The position numbers and the translations under genes were made by a program. The notes below the pieces were generated by a model. The model saw only the letters and a list, made by a program, of their open reading frames with translations, was not told the DNA's origin and made no database searches. Shown piece by piece: positions 46,946-56,179 of a DNA stretch of 64,000 nucleotides (within the stretch, counting starts at the first letter, position 1; every line of letters starts with the position of its first letter). The DNA comes from Turneriella parva DSM 21527 (GTDB taxonomy: Bacteria > Spirochaetota > Leptospiria > Turneriellales > Turneriellaceae), in NCBI RefSeq assembly GCF_000266885.1, contig NC_018020.1:2294001-2358000 (forward strand), written 5' to 3'.

Positions 46946-49378
46946 CTAACGAAGGGAAAATCCTGCTTTTTGCATTTTTAGAATCAAGCCGTCTTGAAGC
47001 TTCTTGATCTCATCTGACGCCAGCGTGCGCGTCGGGTTGCGCCAGACCGCGCGTACTGAAACTGCCTTTTCATTCTCTTTCAGGTTACCACCGGTGAACG
47101 TGCTCACATGCTCGAAGCTGACCAGTACAGTCTTGTCGAGATCGCGGCGCACGAGCGGCTGCACAACGCCGGCCGCAGCCTTGAGCGCAGTAAATTCACC
47201 GCGTTTGGGCATGACCAACGTGAGATCAAAATCTACAGCCGGTTGTGCAAAGGGCGGCCGATAAGTCGGATTTTCCACTTTCAGCGCGAGCAGGTTCTCT
47301 ATCAGGGCATCAAAATACCAGACACGGGTTTTGATACCAAACTCAGCCAGTATTTTTGGGTGTATTTCACCGAAGCGGAAAATCTTTTTGTCTTTCGTGC
47401 CTGCGGTGCCTGAACGGCCAGGGTTGAATATGCCATGCGCCTCGTTGGTGAAAACCTGGTCGTGGCGCATGAGACCACAACTTGCGAGAATAGTCGAGAC
47501 TATCGCACCGACTTCTTGAGCGACGAGCGCCGGCTCTGCTTCTGACGTGAGTGCTCCCGCGTAGAAATACGCCTCGCGCCGGGCGAGCGTCGCATTCTCT
47601 GGTGGTAGCATCAGCTTTTCGATTTCGAAAAGGCGTGTATTCCCTTCTTCGCGGTAGTTGGCCTGAATCGAGCGCAAGAGGCCTGCCAGCGGCGAAATGC
47701 GCAGAAATGCCATATCGCTGTGCAGCGAATTCTGCATGCGCATGGCTTCACTGGCCGTGCAGAAGAATTCATCGGCCTTCAGATCATTTTCACTGTGAAA
47801 TGCATAGTTGAGCACTTCGGTGAGGTGCAGGTGATTCGCCGAGAGGTCACGCAGTCCGTGTTCGAGTTCGCGCACGCCATTGCGCGAGCGTGGGGTTTCA
47901 CATGGAACCAGCGCTGGTTCAATGGCGATTTCTTTGTAGCCGATAAAGCGCCCGATCTCTTCGACCAGATCTTCACCGATCGTGATGTCGTACCACTTGC
48001 GCCAGGCGGGTGGCGTGACGACGAGCGTGGCTCCCTTCTCTTCAACGGCAAAACCGAGGCGCTTCAGTATCGCAGCATTGCTGTCAGCGCGGTTGCCGAT
48101 GTGCCCGAGTTTCTGGTCGATGAACTCGTTGGTGACGATGATCGGCTGGGTTTTCGTGTAATCTTCGGTTGAGACTTCAGCAATTTCCGAAAGGGTGACT
48201 CCGCCTTGTTCTTCTGCCAGCAGCGAAGCAAAGCGGTAGATCGCTGCCTTTGCCTTGCCGGGGTTCTGCGCCTTCTCAAAGCGCTGCGACGAATCACTGC
48301 GTATGCCGGTTTTCGAAACCGCTTTGCGAATGTCGCTGCGGTGAAACGTTGCCGATTCGAGGAACAGCTTCTCGGTGGCCGCAGTGGTCTCTGTACCCGC
48401 ACCACCCATGACGCCCGCGAGTGCGACGGGTGTCGAGCCATCGCGAATCACTACAAGGCCTTCGGGTAGTTCATGCGTTGTGCCATCTAAGAGCGCTATC
48501 TTTTCTTTGGCTTTCGAGTAATCGACGCGCACCAATTCACCAAGCTTAGAGCGATCGAATGCGTGGTTGGGTTGGCCAATCTCGAACAGCACGGAGTTCG
48601 AAATATCGACGATGTTGTTGATCGGCTTTTGGCCAACTGAAAGTAACCGCAGCTGGCGCGCGAGCGGCGAAGACTGCACTTTGAAGCCGGCGAGCTCTGC
48701 CCCGCAGTAGGTAATAGCGGAGCGACCTTCGATTTCAATTTTGGGGAGTTTCGCGGGCTGTGTCTTGAAGGTCGCCTCTTCTGGGTTCTTCTTGAGCGGC
48801 TTGCCCAAAAGCGCTGCGATCTCGCGCGCAAAACCGAAGTGGCACCACAGGTCAGGGCGATGCGTGATCGACTTGTTATCGATATCGAGAATGACATCAG
48901 CTGCACCAAAGTAGTCAGAAAGCGGGGCACCGACTTTCCAGTCGTCGGGGAGGGGCATGAGGCCGTCGATCTTTGCGGGGGCGTAATCGAGCTGCGTGAT
49001 GCCCAGTTCGCCGCCCGAGCAGAGCATGCCAAAACTTTCGACGCCGCGCAGCTTTGCCTTGGTCATCTCGCGGCCATCGGGCAGCTTAACACCCACGAGC
49101 GCCGCGGGAAACTTCTTACCGAGTTCGACGTTCGCCGCACCGGTCACAATCTGCACGGTTTCTTTGCCGGTATTCACTTTGCAGATTTTGAGTTTGTCCG
49201 CGTCGGGGTGCTTCGTGAGTTCTTCTATCAACGCCACGGGAATTTTCGCCATGTGGTCCATGAACGGCTCGAAGCCTTCGACCTCGCAGGTCTTCATCGT
49301 CAGAAGATTCGCGAGCTCGACCGGAGTTATGCCCGAGAGATCGACAAATTCATTTAACCAATTATAAGATAGTTTCAT
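46946..49378 (-). CDS. pheT: phenylalanyl-tRNA synthetase beta subunit
   Basis: This is the large subunit of the alpha2-beta2 enzyme that charges tRNA-Phe. The 810-residue sequence starts with the family KLSYNWLNEFVDL, followed by a tRNA-binding (EMAP-like) domain (about 40-155), the B3/B4 editing domain, B5, the catalytic-like core and the C-terminal FDX-ACB anticodon domain (VSFEHVSTFTGGNL). The length is normal. It follows pheS after 42 bp that contain a strong hairpin. Confidence 0.95.
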   Translation of the reverse strand: MKLSYNWLNEFVDLSGITPVELANLLTMKTCEVEGFEPFMDHMAKIPVALIEELTKHPDADKLKICKVNTGKETVQIVTGAANVELGKKFPAALVGVKLPDGREMTKAKLRGVESFGMLCSGGELGITQLDYAPAKIDGLMPLPDDWKVGAPLSDYFGAADVILDIDNKSITHRPDLWCHFGFAREIAALLGKPLKKNPEEATFKTQPAKLPKIEIEGRSAITYCGAELAGFKVQSSPLARQLRLLSVGQKPINNIVDISNSVLFEIGQPNHAFDRSKLGELVRVDYSKAKEKIALLDGTTHELPEGLVVIRDGSTPVALAGVMGGAGTETTAATEKLFLESATFHRSDIRKAVSKTGIRSDSSQRFEKAQNPGKAKAAIYRFASLLAEEQGGVTLSEIAEVSTEDYTKTQPIIVTNEFIDQKLGHIGNRADSNAAILKRLGFAVEEKGATLVVTPPAWRKWYDITIGEDLVEEIGRFIGYKEIAIEPALVPCETPRSRNGVRELEHGLRDLSANHLHLTEVLNYAFHSENDLKADEFFCTASEAMRMQNSLHSDMAFLRISPLAGLLRSIQANYREEGNTRLFEIEKLMLPPENATLARREAYFYAGALTSEAEPALVAQEVGAIVSTILASCGLMRHDQVFTNEAHGIFNPGRSGTAGTKDKKIFRFGEIHPKILAEFGIKTRVWYFDALIENLLALKVENPTYRPPFAQPAVDFDLTLVMPKRGEFTALKAAAGVVQPLVRRDLDKTVLVSFEHVSTFTGGNLKENEKAVSVRAVWRNPTRTLASDEIKKLQDGLILKMQKAGFSLR

Positions 49379-49394
49379 ATTCTTACCTCGCTGG

Positions 49395-49426
49395 TTTTGA
49401 TGAGACGCCCTGGCGTCTCATCAAAA
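49395..49426. promoter_or_regulatory. intercistronic hairpin between pheS and pheT
   Basis: Perfect 15-bp arms (TTTTGATGAGACGCC and complement) flank a two-base loop and include the TGA stop of pheS. On the minus strand the stem ends in TCATCAAAACC, without a good T run. It may attenuate or stabilise pheT mRNA. Confidence 0.65.
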
Positions 49427-50470
49427 CTGCCTTAAAAATTCGAGTTTGCCCGCCATGAAGTGGCGAATGTCTTCAATGCCGTGCTGCATCATGACAAGCC
49501 GGTTGAGGCCCAAACCAAACGCGGCACCCTGCCACTCAGCAGGGTCAAGACCGGCGGAGCGCAACACGTTCGGGTGCACGAGGCCGCAGGGCAAAACTTC
49601 TACCCAGCCGGAGTGTTTGCATACGGAACAACCTGCTCCGTTACATACCAAACACTTCATATCGAGCTCAAAGCCAGGCTCGACAAACGGAAAATAACCG
49701 GGTCTGAGTCTGACATCCACCTCACGACCAAAAACTTCGGTCAGCAACGTCTGCATGAGGTGCAACAGATTGCCGACTGAAACCTTGCGGTCGATAATCA
49801 TGCCTTCCATCTGGTAAAAGGTGTGCTCGTGCGAAGCGTCGACTTCTTCATAACGGAACACACGGCCGGGGGCGATAATGCGCAGCGGCGGCTTCATGCT
49901 CTCGAGCGCGCGTATCTGCACAGTCGAGGTGTGCGTGCGCAACAAATGACCGGTCACGGTGTAGAACGTATCCTGCATGTCGCGCGCGGGGTGGTCGTCG
50001 GTAAAATTTAGCGCGCCGAAGTTGTGGTAGTCGTCTTCGACCTGCGGGCCATCGACGATCGAAAAACCCATCGAGGTAAATATTGCTTCGAGTCGCCGCT
50101 GCGTCTGCGTGATCGGGTGTGTGTGTCCTGAAGAAACGCCGCCGCGCACCTGGGAAAATTCTGGTGGAGTAACGGAAAGATCGAGAAATTCGGTTTCTGC
50201 CAGCGAAGCAAATTTTGACTCCGTCAGCTGTTTTTCTTTTGCCGCCAAGAGCTCGTCGAGCTTAGCCTTGAATGTATTGGCCGCCTTACCGACGGCGGTG
50301 CGCTCTTCGGGGGTGAGTGATCCCAGCTGCTTCATAACGCCCGTCAGAGCGCCCTTTTTGCCGGTAAAATTCTGCGTCACCTGCGCGAGCGCTTCTGCGT
50401 CGGCAGCAGCGGCGATTGCAGCAGCAGCCTCAGCTTCAAGGGCCTGTATTTCAGAGATCAAGTCAGCCAT
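49421..50470 (-). CDS. pheS: phenylalanyl-tRNA synthetase alpha subunit
   Basis: This is the catalytic subunit. The 349-residue sequence has an N-terminal coiled coil that contacts tRNA (about 1-85, with an Ala-rich EAEAAAAIAAAADAEA run) and the class II core. Motif 2 (PGRVFRYEEVDASHEHTFYQMEG) and a motif 3 region (FGLGLNRLVMM) are present. A Cys pattern CLVCNGAGCSVC near residue 275 matches the zinc-like variant of many bacterial PheS proteins. pheT follows. Confidence 0.95.
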   Translation of the reverse strand: MADLISEIQALEAEAAAAIAAAADAEALAQVTQNFTGKKGALTGVMKQLGSLTPEERTAVGKAANTFKAKLDELLAAKEKQLTESKFASLAETEFLDLSVTPPEFSQVRGGVSSGHTHPITQTQRRLEAIFTSMGFSIVDGPQVEDDYHNFGALNFTDDHPARDMQDTFYTVTGHLLRTHTSTVQIRALESMKPPLRIIAPGRVFRYEEVDASHEHTFYQMEGMIIDRKVSVGNLLHLMQTLLTEVFGREVDVRLRPGYFPFVEPGFELDMKCLVCNGAGCSVCKHSGWVEVLPCGLVHPNVLRSAGLDPAEWQGAAFGLGLNRLVMMQHGIEDIRHFMAGKLEFLRQF

Positions 50471-50539
50471 TTGTCCGATAAAATGGGGATTTAAGACAGG
50501 GCGTCAAAGACTATGAGGCTGCTGCAACAGTTACGCCCG

Positions 50540-53500
50540 TTATTTCAAAAGCTCTCCCTTTAGGTAGGCCCGTGTCCAGTTCAGACGCTCGGCCTGCAGC
50601 TCTGTCAGAGCCAGGGCCTCTCTGCGGCGCCAATAGATATCGAGTGCCTCGAGCAAATCGGTTGCGGCAACGCGACCCTGGTTCACCCTGGCCCTCTCAC
50701 CAGACAGGCGCTCTTCGGCGGCTTTGAGTTCAGATTGAATGGCCAGAAATTGACCATCTGCGGTTCTATACCGCGTCTCGATATCGTCGAGTTGAACCCG
50801 CGCAGCTTTAAGAGCATCTATGTACTGTTGGTTCTTCTCTTCGTACGCGGCATCTTTTACCTGGCGGCGGGTAATCTGTGTACCGCCGTCGAGTATGCGT
50901 ATGCGTGCGCCGACCGAAGCCTGAAACCAGTCTTCGGGGGTGAACTGTCGCGCCCCGAAATGCGTGTAATTGCCGCGCGCATAGATTTCGGGCATTGACT
51001 CGAGCAGAATGCCATCGCGCTCTTTTCGCGCGGCTTCGACGAGCAAGGCAAGTGCCTGCAGATCTGCTCGTTTATCGAGCGCAATCTGTTCAGTTTTCGG
51101 CTGAAGTGCCGAAGCGCGACTTTCGGGTCTGCGGGCGCCTTCAGAGTTGGTCAGTCGGCCGAGGTCGGCCTCGCATGCCGCCGCGGCGTCGGCCAGCGAC
51201 TGCAGCGAATTCTGTGCCTCAGCCAGCCGCATTGCCGCTTTCGCATCGTCGATATCACGGGCCTTACCGCCTCTGATCAGGCGCTTCAATTCTATTCGCA
51301 ACTGATTGATATTTTTCAGGCGGTCTTTGAGAACGTCGCTGCGTGCAGAAATTTCTGCGCAGTCGTAGAAACGCCCAATTGCCGTGTGCTGCGCACTCAT
51401 GGTCTCCCACCGCGCCATCAGGTCGGCCGCCTCAGAGCGCAGAGTGCTCGAGGGTATTTTCGCCAAAGCTCCCTCTGACGACCAGAGAGTCTGGTAGAGT
51501 TCAACACCCACCTGACCGTAGTTTTGCCTGCCATAAGGAAACTGCCCAAAGGGCGTCTGCAGAAAAAATTCGCGGTCACGAACGATGTATTCGGCTCCTG
51601 CTGTGACGCGCGGCCCCCACACGCCCAGAATTTCAGTGTTCTTGCCGGCTTTGGCCGCCGCAGCGCGGTGCCATGCAGCTTTTGCCGCCGGTGATCGCGC
51701 CGCACCCTCGATGACTTCGGTAATGGAGATCGGCTGAACCTTCGTGTCGTCGGCAGAAATACCCGGCACGAAAAGCAAGAGCAGAGCTGCAGCGCTCAGC
51801 AGGCGTGCGGCTGGTTTTCGCCACGCCATTTTCGCATACAGCCACGGTACGATGAATAGCGTGAAAAGCGTCGAAACCGCAAGCCCTGAGATCATCGCCC
51901 ACGCGAACGGCGGCCACAAAGTCGAGTTCGTGAACGTCAGCGGCACCATGCCGAGTATTGTCGAGCCGCTCGTCAGCAGAATGGGGCGCAGGCGTTCGAG
52001 AATGCCGGTGCGCACGGCGCTGTTTCGGTCAAGACCCTCTTCTTCTGCGGACCTGAAACGATCGATGAGCAATATTCCATTGTTCACGACGATACCGATC
52101 AGAGCAAAAAGCGCGAGCATACCCATGAACCCCATCGGCTGCCTGCCGATTGCAAGGCCGGGCATAATGCCCAGCGCAGCCGTGGGCACGGCCGTCATGA
52201 TGATTGCCGTCAGCCTGATTGAGTTAAACTCCCAAATCAGAATCGCGATCAGAATAATCATGGCGAGCGGCAAGGCAGCCAGAATTGCCCCATTCGCTTT
52301 TAATGACTCTCCGAATTCACCCCCGATTTCAAAACGCACACCCTCCGGCAGCGGATTTGCGGTCAGGTATGACTTCGCGACCGAAAGTGTTTGGGCACTG
52401 TTCAGTTTGTTATCGGTCTCAGCCAGAATGCGCACCACATTCTCCCGGTTGCGGCGATTGATAATACCGGGGTGCCGGTGCTCCGACGCCACCGCGCTGG
52501 CACCAACCAATATCGCCCGATCAGTCGTTTGCCCAACGACCGCGGCAGCGAGACTTTTACTGCTCGCATTTTCCCCTTCAGGGTAGCCGACAACTATCGG
52601 CAAGGTTTCGTCACTCGTTCTATAGAAGCCCGCCTCGATACCGCGCGTTGTCGCGAGCGTGGCGAGTGCCAGATCGGCGCGCGTCAGTCCGTTCTCTGCA
52701 AGCTGGCCGTCACGGCCCCGCAGCGCAAATTCTCTGATGGTGCCTTCAGAGTCGTGGCGCAGAGTACCGATTCCCTGCAAGCTCTGGAGTGCTGTTACCA
52801 TTTTTTCGGCATAAGGCAGAGCTTCGTCGCCCATAAGGCGGATTTCAACCGGTGCTGGTATCGGCGGGCCCTGTTCAAGACTGCGCACGATCAGGCGCGG
52901 CGATTTATCGATCGGCAATGAAGCCAGCTCTTTTCGTAAAGCAGCGTGGTATTTCTGCCCCCGCGTCAGAACAAGCACCTGCGCCAGCTGCGGTGAATTG
53001 GGTTCTTGGTTCAGATTGTAATAAAATCGCGGAGTCGAACGGCCGACAAAGGCTGCAAAGCCAGAGACATGGGGCGACTGGCTCAGAAAGCGCTCGACCT
53101 GCTCTACGGCAGAGCGTGTGCGCGAGAGCGCCGTGCCCTCAGGGTAGACTATCTCTACCACCAGCTGGTTACGGTCAGCAGAAGGGAAAAACTTCTGCCC
53201 CACCGTCACGGCCGAAAGAATTGCCACGACGAGCAGAACTACAAGACCATAGCCGATGCGCCGCGTACGCTGCAGCACGGTCTCTGCAATCAGGTCGGCA
53301 ACTTTGCTGAGAAACGGCCACTGCCTCGAGGTGCCGGGTCTCAGCCAGGCGGCTGCAAAGGCAGGCGTGAGATACACCGCAGCGAGCCAGCTGACAGAAA
53401 GCGCGGTAATGGCAATCGCGGGTATTGCGAAGGTGAATTCTGCCGTTGTTCCCCTGGCGAGAAGCATCGGCAGAAACGAGGCAACGGTCGTCAATGTAGA

Positions 53501-54799
53501 CGAGAGCAGCGGGACAGTGAATGTTTTCACGGTACTCACCGCTGCCTCGGCCTTGCCGAGACCACTATCGAGTTTTTCCTGAACGCTTTCGGCCACAACA
53601 ATGATGTTGTCGATCAGCAGCCCCAACGACATGACGAACGCCGCGATCGAAATCTGCTGTAATACGCCACCTGCGATGCCATTGAGAGCGAGCGTGATCA
53701 GCCCAACAACCGGCAGCATCAGCGTCACGAGCAACCCGACGCGAAACCCCATCGTGACGAGCATCATCGCCCCGAGAATCGCCATGCTTTCGAGCAGCGC
53801 GAAAGCAAGTTCGCTGAGGCGGCCGCGTACAAATTCGGGCTGTGAATTCAGAATCACGATTTCAACGCCCGGGCCCGGTTGAAACTCTTTAACCGCCGCG
53901 GCGACCTGATCGCCGAAGGCTACCAAATCGATTCCGCTGCGCGCAACAATGCCAAGCGCTGAAGCCGGTTTACTGTTGAAGCGCATTTCATCGGCCAAGG
54001 GTCTGCGTTCAGTTTCGCTCACGCGTGCAAGTGTCTTCAGAGTGATCGTTCCCCCATTTTTCGCGATCAGCGAAAAATTCTCGATTTCACTGATGCTTTC
54101 GAAGCCATTGTGCGGTTTGACATTGATTTTTTCGCCGCCAGCATCGAAACTACCGCCACCAAGTCTCTGGTTTGCCGCCGAGAGCTGCGAAAGAATCTGC
54201 TGGGCGGTAAGCCCCGACGAGGCGAGGCGTGACTTGTCGAGTGCGAGGGTAATTTGCCTTCCGTCGTCACCGATTCGCACTGCCGAGGCGACATTCTTAA
54301 TGCGCAGAACCCGATTCTCAAGCACGATGAGAGCCCGGTGGCGATCGGCTGCCGGGCCGGTGAGGGCGATGAGTATCGCTTCCTGGTCGAGGGTCTTGCG
54401 GTTGAGCGCAGGTGGTATAACACCTTTGGGAAACTTCAACTCGGCACGGCGCAGCGCGTTTTCGACTTCATCCCACTCGCGCGTGATGGCTGCGTCTGTC
54501 GCAACGGAGCCTTTGAGCTCAATGCGCACGAAGGCAAATTCTGGCCGAATGCGTATGTCGACGTTTTCGATACCGCGTACCGCCGTGAGTTCTTTTTCGA
54601 TCTCGCGCACCACGAAGCTATTGAGTTCAGAGGGTGATTCCCCGGGGTAGATGACGTTCACCGTGCCAAACCGGGGCTTGATGCGCGGATCTTCTTCTTT
54701 CGCGACGGTGAACCATGAAAAAAATCCATAGAGCGCCAAAGCGAGGCCCAGAAACCAGAAGAACCTCGCCCGTTCGGTGATGAGGGATTTCTCTTTCAT
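50540..54799 (-). CDS. RND efflux pump fused to a TolC-like outer-membrane factor
   Basis: A single frame of 1419 codons joins two normally separate proteins. Residues about 1-990 form an RND (AcrB/CusA superfamily) transporter with 12 predicted helices and two large periplasmic loops. Helix 4 carries LGLLIDNIIVVAES with the proton-relay Asp followed by Asn, and helix 10 has VVNNGILLIDRF. Residues 991-1016 start with Met (AWRKPAAR) and resemble a signal peptide (LLSAAALLLLFVPGISA). Residues about 1017-1419 resemble an OEP/TolC protein with long helices (AEERLSGERARVNQGRVAATDLLEALD). There is no adaptor gene nearby. It overlaps the lipoprotein gene upstream by four bases. An internal start at 51829 could release TolC separately; a sequencing frameshift or lost stop remains possible. 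Confidence 0.8.
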   Translation of the reverse strand: MKEKSLITERARFFWFLGLALALYGFFSWFTVAKEEDPRIKPRFGTVNVIYPGESPSELNSFVVREIEKELTAVRGIENVDIRIRPEFAFVRIELKGSVATDAAITREWDEVENALRRAELKFPKGVIPPALNRKTLDQEAILIALTGPAADRHRALIVLENRVLRIKNVASAVRIGDDGRQITLALDKSRLASSGLTAQQILSQLSAANQRLGGGSFDAGGEKINVKPHNGFESISEIENFSLIAKNGGTITLKTLARVSETERRPLADEMRFNSKPASALGIVARSGIDLVAFGDQVAAAVKEFQPGPGVEIVILNSQPEFVRGRLSELAFALLESMAILGAMMLVTMGFRVGLLVTLMLPVVGLITLALNGIAGGVLQQISIAAFVMSLGLLIDNIIVVAESVQEKLDSGLGKAEAAVSTVKTFTVPLLSSTLTTVASFLPMLLARGTTAEFTFAIPAIAITALSVSWLAAVYLTPAFAAAWLRPGTSRQWPFLSKVADLIAETVLQRTRRIGYGLVVLLVVAILSAVTVGQKFFPSADRNQLVVEIVYPEGTALSRTRSAVEQVERFLSQSPHVSGFAAFVGRSTPRFYYNLNQEPNSPQLAQVLVLTRGQKYHAALRKELASLPIDKSPRLIVRSLEQGPPIPAPVEIRLMGDEALPYAEKMVTALQSLQGIGTLRHDSEGTIREFALRGRDGQLAENGLTRADLALATLATTRGIEAGFYRTSDETLPIVVGYPEGENASSKSLAAAVVGQTTDRAILVGASAVASEHRHPGIINRRNRENVVRILAETDNKLNSAQTLSVAKSYLTANPLPEGVRFEIGGEFGESLKANGAILAALPLAMIILIAILIWEFNSIRLTAIIMTAVPTAALGIMPGLAIGRQPMGFMGMLALFALIGIVVNNGILLIDRFRSAEEEGLDRNSAVRTGILERLRPILLTSGSTILGMVPLTFTNSTLWPPFAWAMISGLAVSTLFTLFIVPWLYAKMAWRKPAARLLSAAALLLLFVPGISADDTKVQPISITEVIEGAARSPAAKAAWHRAAAAKAGKNTEILGVWGPRVTAGAEYIVRDREFFLQTPFGQFPYGRQNYGQVGVELYQTLWSSEGALAKIPSSTLRSEAADLMARWETMSAQHTAIGRFYDCAEISARSDVLKDRLKNINQLRIELKRLIRGGKARDIDDAKAAMRLAEAQNSLQSLADAAAACEADLGRLTNSEGARRPESRASALQPKTEQIALDKRADLQALALLVEAARKERDGILLESMPEIYARGNYTHFGARQFTPEDWFQASVGARIRILDGGTQITRRQVKDAAYEEKNQQYIDALKAARVQLDDIETRYRTADGQFLAIQSELKAAEERLSGERARVNQGRVAATDLLEALDIYWRRREALALTELQAERLNWTRAYLKGELLK

Positions 54800-55365
54800 A
54801 TGCCGACTTTCGCCTCAGCGCGTTTTTTGATGCCCGCCAACCAGATATCGTGCAGTCGCGAGAGCTTATTCGGCACGAACACTTTCTGAAAAAAGGTTAG
54901 AAAGCCGCGTTGCGACTCGTCAGTGATGAGTAGCACACCCTTGCCGCGCGGAATTATCAGCCAGGCATGGTAGCCCTGAATTACGGCTTTTTGCGAGCGC
55001 CACGAGAGTCTGCAGTTAGGTACATACTCTTTGACGGTCGACACAAAATTTAGCCCCATCGTCGACCAGGTGAAGACGCTGTCATCTTGCAGCAAGCTCT
55101 GTCCGTTCTGAATTTGCACGTTTTCTGCGCCCTCGTACCATTCAGGCCAGCGCGTGGCGTCGATGAGCTCGCGCCATACGGCTTCGGCGGGCGCATTGAT
55201 CTCTATCGAATTGTGTATGTAGAAGCTTGCCTCTTCAGGCTTGAATTCTTCAGGCCAGTTAATCTGCTCTTCGTAGCTTCGGCTTTTGGCTATCGATGGC
55301 CCCGTAGACTGGCAGGCGCTAAAGATCGTCAGAGCTGCAATGGGCAGCAAGATACATTTACGCAT
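54796..55365 (-). CDS. SRPBCC (START-like) lipoprotein
   Basis: This 189-residue precursor has a spirochaete-type lipobox (PIAALTIFSAC, Cys about 18). The rest is a START/Bet v1-like ligand-binding fold of the polyketide cyclase type: HNSIEINAPAEAVWRELIDATRWPEWY, then strands and a final helix. Such proteins bind hydrophobic ligands. Its stop overlaps the RND-TolC gene start by four bases and its start overlaps the SDR gene end by eight, so all are one transcript. It could hand a lipid-like substrate to the pump, but this is inference. Confidence 0.8.
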   Translation of the reverse strand: MRKCILLPIAALTIFSACQSTGPSIAKSRSYEEQINWPEEFKPEEASFYIHNSIEINAPAEAVWRELIDATRWPEWYEGAENVQIQNGQSLLQDDSVFTWSTMGLNFVSTVKEYVPNCRLSWRSQKAVIQGYHAWLIIPRGKGVLLITDESQRGFLTFFQKVFVPNKLSRLHDIWLAGIKKRAEAKVGI

Positions 55366-56179
55366 ATTGACTCCTCTTATCTTTTGTCATTGAACCCATA
55401 ATTATTTGCATTATTCTGACGCCGAACCGGCGTGGCACGGTCTTCAGCGAAAAGATCAGCAGTTTGCTGAGTGCACCGGGCATAACCAGGTAACCCCTGC
55501 CGAGTTTACGCAAGATGGGGGCGCCGATGCGCGCAGCATCTGGTGGGTTACCCATCTGCATTTGTGCACGTTGGCCAAAGCCGCTGGCGACCGGGCCAGG
55601 CGCAGCCACCAACACGTCGACGCCGTGAGACTTAAGTTCAACAGCGAGAGCTTCGCCCAAAGACTGAACGTACGCCTTGGTCGCCGCGTAATGCGCCGCG
55701 TAAGGCACGCCCTGAAAAGCCACCAGCGAACTCAGCAAAATAATTCCGCCCCGCTTCTGGTATGCGAACTGCCCGCCGAAATAATGGCAGAGGCGCATCA
55801 CCGTTTCGACATTGACGCGCAGCATTTCGATTTCTGTTTGCAGATCACCGCGGTGAAACTCACCCGATGTACCGAAGCCCGCCGATAACACGACCAAGCC
55901 CACGCGCAGGTTCGCCGTTGCTTTTGCCAACCGCGCCGGTGCATTGATGTCGCTCAGGTCTTCTTTGTGAACAAAACACTCGACTCCAAACTTGTTGCGG
56001 TAATATTCTGCCTGAACCTCGAGCTCTGCTTTGCGTCTTGCGACCAATGCGAGGTGAAAGCCTGCCGAGGCCAGATTTTCTGCGACACTTTTACCGATAC
56101 CCGACGATGCGCCGGTCACAAGCGCCCAGGGGCCATATTTTTTGTGCAGTCTTGATTTTTCTTTTTCCGTTAATTGCAT
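55358..56179 (-). CDS. short-chain dehydrogenase/reductase
   Basis: This 273-residue SDR has the coenzyme motif TGASSGIG (about residue 21) and an SDR helix-4 Asn (LRVNVETV). The catalytic triad is formed by Ser (LLSSLV) and YAATK. Basic residues ARRK after the second strand suggest NADPH use. A hydrophobic C-terminus follows (about residues 235-260). The substrate is unknown; neighbours suggest a lipid-like compound. The start ATG directly follows the TAA of the metallo-beta-lactamase-fold gene, after a GGAGAAG ribosome site. Confidence 0.85.
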   Translation of the reverse strand: MQLTEKEKSRLHKKYGPWALVTGASSGIGKSVAENLASAGFHLALVARRKAELEVQAEYYRNKFGVECFVHKEDLSDINAPARLAKATANLRVGLVVLSAGFGTSGEFHRGDLQTEIEMLRVNVETVMRLCHYFGGQFAYQKRGGIILLSSLVAFQGVPYAAHYAATKAYVQSLGEALAVELKSHGVDVLVAAPGPVASGFGQRAQMQMGNPPDAARIGAPILRKLGRGYLVMPGALSKLLIFSLKTVPRRFGVRIMQIIMGSMTKDKRSQYA

